Source: Cervus elaphus (taxonomy: Eukaryota > Chordata > Mammalia > Artiodactyla > Cervidae). Taken from it: a DNA stretch of 64,000 nt. Under the pieces are notes generated by a model that saw nothing but the letters and a program-made list of their open reading frames with translations, did not search any database and was not told the DNA's origin. How positions within the stretch are numbered: position 1 is the stretch's first letter; each line of letters starts with the position of its first letter. Positions 11,150 through 19,710 of the stretch are shown one piece after another. Where the stretch lies: contig NC_057832.1 in the NCBI RefSeq assembly GCF_910594005.1, positions 104,171,152 through 104,235,151 of the forward strand. Reading direction: 5' to 3'. The translations under genes and the position numbers were made by a program.

Positions 11150-11859
11150 AGTGTCCTTTGGGAAAGTGTCATAACCATTCTTAATTTATAAAGTTTTACG
11201 CCTCAAATTGCAAGCTTCCTAATTTATTTAATAGTATCTTAATGCTGGAAAGTCTGTGTCCGGTCAATTCGACCACTTTCTGTCTAAGAATTCGTTCTAC
11301 TACATCCCCAAGAGGTATGCTGGGCGAAGTATCATAACCATCTCTAAGGCCAATAAAACAAATGTTTTGCAGCCTACTTTAATACAACTGAAACTTTCTT
11401 TGCAGCGTAAACCAAGTCAGACTGCTTTTTAAGTCCAAGCTTTGCTCAAGTCATACAAGAGGCACTAGCAGGAATCGAGAAGAACTCGGGGGGATCTTGG
11501 CTTCTGCCACGAGCTCCCTTCGACCTTGGCGGGTGGGAAACTCTACAGGCTTCAATCCTCCAGGGTATGAAATGGGGGGTGACGACAGCAAACACCCCGA
11601 GGGTTCCCCTCGAGAGATGCTGAGAAACTGTTGGGCAGGAGAGCTGACGGTTCATAGGATGACGGATCAGCCAATTCAGAGAGGTCCCAGGTAGTCCAGA
11701 GCAGACCCGTGCGCAGGCGGTTCCATCCCGGCCCGCGCGCGCCTCCGGGAGGGAACGGCAACAAGACGGGGCCGGGAGGTGGGGGTGGGGGGCAGGGCTG
11801 CGGCGCTCGGGGGCGCCCCTTCTCCCGCTTCTTTTGTGCGACCGGCGGGGGTCACTCAC

Positions 11860-11936
11860 CGTGCCAGGAGCTCTAGGAAGATCACGTTACTGCAGCAGCC
11901 TGCGAAAACCAGGCCCACCGCGAAGGCCGGGCGCAT
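11860..11936 (-). CDS. SLC35B4: SLC35B4 coding exon 1 (nucleotide-sugar transporter)
   Basis: SLC35B4 is a multi-pass transporter of the SLC35 family. It carries UDP-xylose and UDP-GlcNAc into the Golgi/ER lumen for glycosylation. Read from 11936 leftwards, the exon encodes MRPAFAVGLVFAGCCSNVIF, then LELLA and the first two bases of an Arg codon. This matches the human N-terminus (one visible change, L5 to F) and includes the first membrane segment. The ATG (11934-11936) has G at -3. The exon gives 77 coding nt and ends at 11860 on a consensus donor, CG|GTGAGT, in phase 2, where the human protein continues with Lys-His-Pro. The start lies in a CpG island. The rest of the gene is to the left, beyond the window. 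The 5' UTR start is not defined by sequence alone. Confidence 0.93.
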
Positions 11937-12181
11937 GGCCAGGACAGGGGAAGGGGAGCGAGAGCGCAGAGGAAGCGCCCAACTAGACCACTACCCCAGG
12001 AAGCCCGGCTACCGCCTCGTCGCGGCACTGAACATCACCACCGTCCTGGAGCGCCGCTCTCCCAGGGTCGTGACGGTCTCCCTTTTCCAAGCGGCTGCCA
12101 CCAATGCTGCCGGTCAAGGAGCTGTAGTTCGCCGTCAACCAGAGCCCCATTCATACGAGGGGGCGTCCGAGTCCAGGCTAG

Positions 12182-12200
12182 ACTACACTTCCCAGAATGG
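12182..12200 (+). promoter_or_regulatory. ZNF143/SBS-like site
   Basis: actacacttcccagaatgg closely resembles the ACTACAATTCCCAGAATGC-type ZNF143/THAP11 motif found in many CpG-island and bidirectional promoters. It lies about 250 bp upstream of the SLC35B4 start codon. Confidence 0.7.
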
Positions 12201-12209
12201 CGCGCGCCC

Positions 12210-12230
12210 GTACGTCAGGCTACGACGTAC
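12210..12230. promoter_or_regulatory. CRE-like inverted repeat
   Basis: GTACGTC and GACGTAC, exact reverse complements, are separated by 7 nt. Each arm holds an ACGTC core, as in CRE/ATF half sites. Confidence 0.5.
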
Positions 12231-12307
12231 TCCACTTCTGCCGGGCAGCTCAATCGGAGAGAGAGGCGAGTACCCGTCATGCCTCGCGCAGTAGCGAGCC
12301 GCGAAGC

Positions 12308-12324
12308 TTTCTGGGAAGTGAAGT
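12308..12324 (-). promoter_or_regulatory. Second ZNF143-like site, opposite strand
   Basis: The reverse complement reads acttcacttcccagaaa, the same core as the site at 12182-12200 in the opposite direction. Between them, catgcctcgcg (about 12279-12289) resembles the 3' half of the extended SBS motif. Confidence 0.55.
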
Positions 12325-12544
12325 TCCAACGCTGTCAATGTTGTTTCCCGTGAGGCAGCCAAAGGCTACGAAAGGGATTCGTCCATCATTTTCAGGGCAA
12401 ACTCACAGCTGAGGGCACTAGAACAACACACCTGTGATTGATAAATAGAAGTGTTCTAGGATCTGACAATTCTCCTGAATTGGGAGAAAGTGCAAATTTT
12501 CTGAACTTCCTTCTCTACCTTTTGAGAAGAACTCTGGACTCAGG

Positions 12545-12632
12545 GAGTTGGTGATGAAAGGGAGGCCTGGCGTGCTGCTGTCCATGGGGTCGCTAAGAGT
12601 CGGACACGACTGAGCGACTGAACTGAACTCGG
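12545..12632 (+). mobile_element. BovB 3' end fragment
   Basis: The last roughly 85 bp of BovB (gttggtgatg ... ggacacgactgagcgactgaactgaact). Flanks ctggactcaggga and ctcggactcggga may be a decayed target duplication. Confidence 0.85.
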
Positions 12633-12737
12633 ACTCGGGAAGTTCTAGTACTCAGTCTTGGCTCAGCCACTAATCAGCTCAGCTAAGACAACCGGTTTCT
12701 TATTATAGGTGAAGATGGGAGCAGTAATGCCCATCTT

Positions 12738-12975
12738 GCTTCCCTGGTGACTTAGATGGTAAAGATTCCGCCTGCAATACGGGAGACCTGGCTTCGATTC
12801 CTGGATGGGGAAGATCCTCTGGAAGAAGGCATGACAAACCACTCCAGTATTCTTGCCTGGAGAATCCCCATGGACGGAGGAGCCTGGTGGGCTGCTGTCC
12901 AGGCTACTGTCCAGGTCACCAAGAATTGAACACTACTGAAGCGACTAATTGAACGCGACTAAGCACGGAACACAG
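12738..12975 (+). mobile_element. Bov-tA SINE
   Basis: Plus-strand copy: tRNA-like head (cttccctggtgacttagatgg), then the Bov-A body with a small duplication (gctgctgtccaggctactgtccagg). Confidence 0.9.
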
Positions 12976-13127
12976 CAATGCCCATCTTACCTGGTGGCTG
13001 TGAGGATTAAAAGCTGTGATCACCTGGGGATCTTGTGAAAGTGCAGATCCTGAGGTTCTGCATTTCCAGCAAGTTCCCAGGTGCTGGTGATGCTACAGAT
13101 CCATCCACCACACTTTGAAGTGTGTGT

Positions 13128-13202
13128 GCTGTTGTTCAGGCGTGTCCAACTCTTTGCAACCCCACAGACTGGCCTGCAAGGCTCCTCTGTCTATGGGATC
13201 CG
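13128..13202 (-). mobile_element. Bov-tA SINE fragment
   Basis: Only the 3' tail is present (gttgttcaggcgtgtccaac ... ggctcctctgtctatggg), ending at a C-rich stretch. Confidence 0.85.
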
Positions 13203-13291
13203 CGCCCCCCCTCCCCCGGCCAGATGCCTATTAAATAGTTGACTCTGAAGACCTTTTTATTCCATCCCTCCCATTGGCTCAGGGATTTAGT

Positions 13292-13490
13292 ACCCCTTGC
13301 GGCTCAGCTGGTAAAGAATCCACCTGCAATGCAGGAGACCTGGTTCGATCCCTGGATTGGGAAGATCCCTTCTCCTGGAGAAGGGAAAGGCTACCCACTC
13401 CAGTATTCTGGCCTGGAGAGTTCCATGGACTGTATAGGCCATGGGTTGCAAAGAGTCAGACATGACTGAGCGGCTTTCACTTTCAGGCAG
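13292..13490 (+). mobile_element. Bov-tA SINE
   Basis: Plus strand: ggctcagctggtaaagaatc ... acatgactgagcggctttcac. Confidence 0.9.
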
Positions 13491-13661
13491 GCAGCCAGGC
13501 TCCTTTTTCCCCCATGGCCTACAGTCAGGCTCAAATAAACTACCTTGTCTTTCTCCTTCACTTTAACACCAAATATCTTTAAAGAGTAATCTACATTCAT
13601 GGTTTCTTCATTTTACTCTGACCAAAGCCAGCCTATTGAAAGCAGTCTCATTTAAGACACC

Positions 13662-13930
13662 TGCTGCTGCTGCTGTCGCATCAGTCGTGTCTGACTCTGT
13701 GCAACCCCATAGACGGCAGCCCACCAGGCTCTGCCATCCCTGGGATTCTCCAGGCAAGAACACTGGAGTGGACTGCCATTTCCTTCTCCAATGCATGAAA
13801 ATTAAAAGTGAAAGTGAAGTCGCTCAGTTGTGTCTGACTCTTCGTGACCCCATGGACTGCAGCGTGTCAGGCTCCTCTGCCCATGGGATTTTCCAGGCAA
13901 GAGTACTGGAGTGCCATTGCCTTCTCCATT
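13662..13930 (-). mobile_element. Bov-A2 dimeric SINE
   Basis: Minus orientation: (GCT)n at 13662-13675, first unit to about 13795, linker with aagtgaaagtgaag, second unit ending at ccattgccttctcc. Full dimer. Confidence 0.92.
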
Positions 13931-14640
13931 AAGAAATCTAGTGACTGCTTAATTGTAAAAACCAAATACCACAAGACTCACCTTACTCGATCTTGCAATG
14001 ACTTTTGATAATGAGAGCTCAATGCTCTTGACATTCTCTTGTCCTTCTGCCTATATGACATGAATTTTCTACTTCTCTGACTTAATTTTTTTTCAGTTTT
14101 TATTTGTTTTTTTCCTGCTCTGTCCACTGAATTCTCCTAACAAACCTCCACTATTTGTCCCTCCTCCTGTTGCTGTGTATACTTTCTATTGATGACCTCG
14201 CCTCCATAACTTCAACCATCATTGTTTGTAACTGAGATAGTACATGAATGTACACCTGCAGCCCCAATCTCCTGTGTGCCTTAAAGTTTCCAACTGCTTA
14301 TCAGACATTTTCACCAATGAATCCTTGTAACCCCCTCAACATCAACATATACACAGTTCATTATCTACCCTCTCAAATAGGGCCCTTATTTCTATTAAGG
14401 ACATTATCCACCACCTGTTCTCTTTGGGCAAAAACCTGAAAGATATTCACAGTATTCTTTTCACAATACTTCTGCCTCACAAGTATCTCTAGATTCCAGC
14501 CTCTCCTTTCAGTTTACATCCATGCCCACTTCCCCTCCTAACACATTCTTGGTAGCTTCAGCCCACCCTCCATGCTGTCTCCACACTGTTTCCAAAAATA
14601 AACTCAGACTCTTTATGTCACAGTGCTATTCCAACAAGTC
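13931..14640. other. Intergenic, no gene seen
   Basis: Pyrimidine-rich AT sequence. Possible old L2-like text is too diverged to call. Confidence 0.5.
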
Positions 14641-15390
14641 TTCCAATTGCTACTACTGTATAACAAACCACCCCAAAATATGGCAATTGAAAACGGAGTA
14701 TAGGGCTTCCCTGGTGGTCCAGTGGTTAAGAATCCGCCTGCCAATACAGGAGACATGGGTTCGATCCCTGGTCTGGGAAGATCCCACATGCCATGGAGCA
14801 ACTAAGCCTGTGCAACCCAACTACTGAAGCCTGAGCAGCCTAGAGCCCATGCTCCACAATGAGAGAAGCCGAGAAGCCACAATAAGCCCACATGCCAGAA
14901 GTAGAGAGTAGCCCCCGCTTGCCAGAAACTACAGAAAGCCTGTGTGCAAAGCAACGAAGACCCAGTGCAGCCAAAATAAATAAATATTTAGAAAAGATAG
15001 CATAGAACAAAAAGATTTTCTCTCACTCACAGTTCTGTATGTTGACAACGTCCTACACATGGCTAGTCCATTCTCCGCTGGGGTTTTGGATGCAGTTGTG
15101 GCCAGATGTCAGATAAGGCTGGAGTCATCCGAAGTCTTGACTGGGCTGGTGAAGGGTCTCTCCTCATGGCCTCTTTTAGGCTATGCTTCCTCACAATAAG
15201 GTGAACTCAGAATAGCCAGACTTCCCACAAGACAACTAGCTCCCCCTAGAACAAGCATTCCAAGAAATCAAGTCAGAAGCTGAAGTGGCCTCAGATATCA
15301 CTTACATCAAATTCTATTGGTTCCACTGGCCAAGAATGATTCTCAGATTCATTCTGAGAAGGGACTAGCAAAAGCATCAGCTACATGTGG
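14641..15390. repeat. Old interspersed repeat interrupted by a SINE
   Basis: The text at 14650-14700 (tactgtataacaaaccacccc) and at 15000-15390 (tcactcacagttctgtatg ... tcacttacatcaaattctattgg) resembles one widespread ancient mammalian repeat split by the CHR SINE. I cannot name the family. Confidence 0.45.
14703..14998 (+). mobile_element. CHR-type tRNA SINE
   Basis: The sequence starts ggcttccctggtggtccagtgg, followed by the tRNA-like head, the gcaactaagcc ... gagaagccacaataagccc body, and an aaataaataaat tail. Confidence 0.88.
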
Positions 15391-15849
15391 GTAGAGAGGC
15401 TTCTTTGAAGACTAATTATACGTTGTTTCTTGGCTCCTTGTGTGAAATTCACACTCTGTAGAAGGCATACAGACGTGTCACCATCAAGCCTGTTTACATT
15501 TGGAATTTCCTCTCCTGCCATTCTTTCCAGTACTACCTGGATTCCTGCCACATTAAACACTCTGCTCTCTGAGTTTATGGAGACTCAAAATTCACATCTC
15601 CACATGCTGTTTGGCCTGCTCAGAACACCCTTTTCACTTTAGCCAACTCCTGCTCATCCCTTTATGGCAATGGAGGACGGAGGAGTGAGTAGATACTTCT
15701 ACAGTGTGCGGGGGGGGAGTCTGCTGCTGGAACGTCACCTGTGTGTAGTTTTCAGTGCACCATTCACAGCTTCCTCCTCTATGTCTCTAGTACCCCATAC
15801 ATCCCTGCACCAACCCATGAATCATGTTACCCTGTAGTTTCCATGTTCA
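15391..15849. other. Intergenic, no gene seen
   Basis: Pyrimidine-rich sequence, possibly L2-derived (gcctgtttacatttggaatttcc). There is no coding support for the frame at 15430-15642. Confidence 0.45.
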
Positions 15850-15985
15850 TGTCAGTCTCCTCCTTTAAACTATGCCCCTTTATGAACAGGAACCACAATA
15901 ACTAATTCATTTCTAGATCCTTAGCATTATAGGCAGTGACTGGTATATGATATGTACATACATTTTTTGTTGAATGAATGAGTTT
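15850..15985 (+). repeat. L2 LINE 3' end fragment
   Basis: Recognisable end: tttatgaacaggaaccac ... ccttagcattataggcagtg ... tttgttgaatgaatgag. Confidence 0.7.
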
Positions 15986-15997
15986 GACCTCATTGGG

Positions 15998-16310
15998 AAG
16001 TGAAAATCATTCAGTTATTTCTGACTCTTTGTGATCCCATGGACTATACAGTCCATGGAATTCTCCAGGCCAGAATACTGGTGTGGGTAGCCTTTCCCTT
16101 CTCCAGGGGATCTTCCCAACCCAGGGATCAAACCCAGGTCTCCCACATTGCAGGTGGATTCTTTTTCTTTTTTTTTGCAGGTGGATTCTTTATCAGCTGA
16201 GTCACAAGAGAAGCCCAAGAATACTGGAGTGGGTAGCCTATCCCTTCTCCAGCGGATCTTCCCGACCCAGGAATCAAACTGGGGTCTCCTGCATTGCAGG
16301 CAGATTCTTT
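15998..16310 (-). mobile_element. Bov-tA SINE with extra tRNA-like unit, left part
   Basis: Minus-strand SINE with two tRNA-like heads in tandem (one to about 16215, a second from 16216). A short internal duplication (gcaggtggattcttt twice) is present. The second unit is split at 16310 by the SCGN retropseudogene and resumes at 17344. Confidence 0.9.
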
Positions 16311-17327
16311 TTTTTTTTTTGTTTCCAGCTGCAGGTTTATTTTCAATTCAAAATCTATTTGTAGAAGTCACGAGATTGCCACAGGTGCCTCACACTATTG
16401 AGTAGAAAGCCCACAAGAAGAAGACAGACGGATGGACTCAGCTGCCCCCACCTCCTCAGACAGGGGGAGGACAAGTCAGGCAGACCCTGGAGGTCAGCTG
16501 AGTCCTTAGGGGGACAGAAAAGCCCAGGGTCAAGGGGAAAATAACACAAACCCTGCATGGGGAGCTTCCAGTAAAGGCAGGGAATCACCATGCCATTCAA
16601 ACGAAGACCCTCCAGTCCCTCTCCTTGTCTAAGAACACCACACCATTTATTAGAAAGTTTGCCTACTGTCCCCAATAGCAAAGAACAGATAGAATTTTAC
16701 CAGCAGGAGCTCAGAAACATGCTAAGAGCAAGAAGTGAAGTGGTCTGGGGATTAGGGGTTGATTTTCAGCCCAAGACACAAAGCCAGCTCAGACTTCTGA
16801 ATTTTTCCATCCTTGTTCACGTCGCAGTGGCGCAAAAGAATCTCCCGAAACTTATCAAGGTCCACCCCTCTGATGCTGGGCTGGACAAGCTCCATCATGT
16901 CTTTGACAAACCCATCCACTTCTGGGCCTTCTAGGGCTCCAGTTTTACTAACATCATAGTGAGCAAAGATTTTCTCAAAGTCCCTTTTTCTTTCTTCAGT
17001 GGAGCAAGCATCCATTTTAAATTGGAGAAGGAAATTTTCCTGAAGAGCCAGAATCCTTGCCAAGTCATTAAGATCCAACCGGCCATCTTTATTTTTGTCA
17101 AAGATCTTCATCATGGTGTCAGTATATTCTTCCAGCTTAGCCTCTGAAATGGCCTTTTTGTGGTGGAGGAAGAGGTCTCGGAGGAAGTTACAAAGTTCAG
17201 CAGCTGATATAAAGCCACTGCAGTCAGCATCGTATTTGCGCCAAATGTTCAGTCCTTCACGGCCCTCAGTCAGAATCCGGATTTGAGGGACTCATGCCGC
17301 ATGTGTCTTTCTGTTGTCTTTCTGTTC
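16311..17327 (-). pseudogene. SCGN: SCGN (secretagogin) processed pseudogene, 5'-truncated
   Basis: Secretagogin is a cytosolic six-EF-hand calcium sensor of neuroendocrine cells. On the minus strand the frame runs without a stop from about 17290 to the stop just after 16755. It is continuous across several exons of the parent gene, so the copy is spliced. It begins near IWRKYDADCSGF and holds four EF loops: DADCSGFISAAE, DKNKDGRLDLND, DVSKTGALEGPE and DVNKDGKIQKSE, ending CLGLKINP like the human protein. The N-terminal two EF hands are missing. A 3' UTR follows (16311-16750) with AATAAA at 16341-16336 and a T10 (poly-A) at 16311-16320. A perfect 16-bp repeat, tgcaggcagattcttt (16295-16310 and 17328-17343), is the target duplication inside a Bov-tA. 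There is no promoter or start of its own, so it is called a pseudogene although the remaining frame is undamaged. Confidence 0.93.
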
Positions 17328-17343
17328 TGCAGGCAGATTCTTT

Positions 17344-17362
17344 ACCAACTGAGCTATCATTA
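17344..17362 (-). mobile_element. Bov-tA SINE, right remnant
   Basis: accaactgagctatca: the tRNA-like head that completes the SINE split by the SCGN copy. Confidence 0.8.
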
Positions 17363-17439
17363 TTTGAGTCAAATAAGTCACACTTTATAATTTCAGTAAC
17401 TACATAATACTTTTCAGCTTGAATCATTTCTAAAATATA

Positions 17440-17885
17440 AACTTCAAAAATGCACTGCTCAATGAATTTGCATAAACAATGATATATAACCAATACCCTG
17501 GCCAGGAAACAGAACATTACCAGTACCCCCAAGATCCCTGTGCCTCCTTTGAATCATTAGCCCCCTCCAGGCATAACCACATTTCTTACTTTCTAGCACC
17601 GGAGATTAGTTTTGCCTGGTTTTGGACTTGACATAAGTGGAATCATACAGAATATTTTCTCCTGTTTCTGCTTCTTTCACCTAACATTGCTTGTCAGTTC
17701 ATCTGTGTCATTGCATGTACTTGTGGTTCATTTACTCTCATTGCTGGATAGCATCCCCTTGTATTAATGTACTACAATTTCTTGGTGATGGACATTTTAG
17801 CCACTATGAAAAGTGCAACTATGAAATCTCTTGTATATAACTTTTGGTGAACATAAACACACATTTCTGTTGGGTATCAGTGAAT
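17440..17885 (-). mobile_element. Old L1 3' fragment
   Basis: Minus-strand ancient L1 text: cctggccaggaaacagaac ... ttgacataagtggaatcat ... gctggatagcatccccttgt ... ggtgatggacattt. Confidence 0.7.
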
Positions 17886-19289
17886 TAATCAAGGTCTTTA
17901 GTCAAGAAACAGAAATCATACTGTAACGAACAAGAAAAGTTTAATATAAAAAAGTATTAACTAGTTAAAGATGATTCATTACCTTAAGGGGTTAAGAAAC
18001 TCCCAAGATTATAGGAAGAACAGCTACAACCTAGGACAGGAGCAGACCACCCAAGGAAGGAACAAATCTAGGAGAGAGGGCCTTCTCTCCTGCAAACTGA
18101 GACTTGGGCTTTCCTGCAGAGGGCATGGCTATATAGCCCTCTGGCTAGCAGAGAAGTTCTGTAGGGTCCTGGTGAAACTAGCTATGAACCACCCTCTAGG
18201 GTTTGGCTGGGGCACTGGCCAAGTCATGGGAAGTTGCTGGGGGAGTGTACTTTCCAGGAAGCTGGCTGGGGCTCTGGAGAACTTCCTGGTGACCACCTGG
18301 AATGGAGCCATGGAATTCACTGCCACGGGATGTCCCATGTGCTGTAGGAACAAGGAGAGAGGGAACAGCCCTGGATCCAGGAAGACAAGGCACCTCCTGT
18401 GGTGTGCCTGCAGCACCACTGTGACTGAGGTCCACAATGTGCCACTTGGCAGAGGATACACGGCCAGAGGATCCACCTCCAGCATCACAAGAGGAACCAT
18501 GAGAGGTGTCCCTGCAGCTGGGAGGCTCTAAGTCAACACCTGGGACTTCGTTAGGTGTCATGTCAACTTCAGTATTTTAATGGTTTCATCATAAAACCAC
18601 AGTTATGAAGTGCAGACAAGGCTTCATCTCCCAGGCTCCTTTACACTCCATTCCAAATTCTAGCCTCTTTGAATCAATAAGCAACATCTTAGGCAGCAGC
18701 TGGGCTCAATGTGTTCAAACCTTCATGCCAACCACTTCCCCTACAAGGAGAACCTATTGTTTTGGGAATGTTCATCATCTTTGCCCCTGGGTTGTCAGCA
18801 GGAAATGGCTGTCAAGGTTGTCTTAAAAGCCATGTGTGCTTCTAGCTCCAGCCACTCAGACATATTTTGAATCACTTATTAAATCCACTTAACCAACTTG
18901 TTGACAAAAAATTAAGTAAGATGACTCCTGTGGGATATTCCTCGACAAGTGTCCTCAAGTTGACAACCCTACAGAGATTTGTCACTTGAGTTTTTTTTTT
19001 TAAACCTGTTTTCGTATCTTTCACATGAGGATGATTTTCTCTTCCACTACATAAATCCTGAGACACTTGGAGCTGTGCATGGCACATTATAAATATACGT
19101 ACAGTATTATTTATAAAGTCAAATATTTTTGTTACTTGTTTTATAGGTCAGAGTTAAGTAGTGCCCTGGTGTGTTGATACATTGATGTCATCTAGCTTCT
19201 TCAAGGACATTATTCAAAGACGGATGACCTTTTTCAGAGTACTACAGAGTTTTGGCGAGGAAGGAAACTTTCTCAATCAGAGTGTTAGT
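17886..19289. other. Intergenic, no gene recognised
   Basis: The plus frame at 17971-18531 (186 codons) is the longest non-repeat frame nearby. It has no family motif, no splice context, and overlapping minus frames of similar length, so I treat it as chance. A T10 tract lies at about 18992. Confidence 0.55.
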
Positions 19290-19392
19290 GGCATAAGGTT
19301 AAGGATTTTGTCTTATTAGCCATGGTACCTTCCATACCTCAATGGCATTTGGCTCATAGCAGATGCTCAATAAGTATAGAAAGGAAGGAAGG
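19290..19392 (+). repeat. L2 3' end fragment
   Basis: ggcatttggctcatagcagatgctcaataagtat, then a short GGAA-rich tract (19380-19430). Confidence 0.6.
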
Positions 19393-19710
19393 AATGGAGG
19401 AACAGAGTGAAGGGAGAGATGGAGGGAGGAAGTAATGAAGGACCTTTAGAAAAACCAGCTCCTATTTACAAAACTCTTAGATACAAAACAGATGAAGGGT
19501 TGAAAATGGTACTGGCTATAGTAGAAACTACAAATCAGGCTAAACACCTGAAGAAACAGTCCTGCATGCTCGGGGCTAGGGGCAAGCTCCTGATGGCAAA
19601 AACTATGTCTCTTTGATCTGTGTGCCTCCCAGTAATCCTCTTTATTGTTACTGAACTGATGTTTGTTAAATTGTGTTATTGCATTGAGATGGTAAATCTC
19701 AGTACCAGGA

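Larger units (their letters stand above)
1..11859 (-). other. SLC35B4: SLC35B4 intron 1 (5' part)
   Basis: This is everything downstream, on the minus strand, of the exon 1 splice donor at 11859/11858. I looked for the conserved second-exon peptide of SLC35B4 (the segment after ELLAR, beginning KHPGCGN in mammals) and saw no match in minus-strand translations. Intron 1 therefore probably fills the rest of the window to the left. It is packed with L1, SINE and MIR sequence and hosts a SEPHS2 retropseudogene in antisense to the gene. That it is intron is inferred from the exon; a short diverged exon could have been missed. Confidence 0.75.
11690..12340 (-). promoter_or_regulatory. SLC35B4: CpG-island promoter of SLC35B4
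   Basis: The stretch is strongly GC- and CpG-rich in an otherwise AT-rich neighbourhood and is almost free of interspersed repeats. It spans exon 1 and about 400 bp upstream. I see no TATA box at a sensible distance. Instead there are ZNF143-like sites and a CRE-like palindrome at 12180-12325, typical of a dispersed housekeeping promoter. Such promoters are often bidirectional; no exon pointing right could be shown. Confidence 0.8.

Noticed and set aside
11446..11859. 137-codon minus frame ending next to SLC35B4 exon 1
   Set aside because: It begins with the GTG of the splice donor itself and reads into intron 1. It is an artefact of allowing GTG starts.
11779..12294. 171-codon plus frame across the CpG island
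   Set aside because: It lies antisense to SLC35B4 exon 1 in GC-rich sequence, has low-complexity Arg/Ala/Pro composition and matches no family. GC-rich islands often stay open by chance.
17971..18531. 186-codon plus frame
   Set aside because: No motif, no splice context, and two overlapping minus frames of over 120 codons. It is a general absence of stops rather than a gene.
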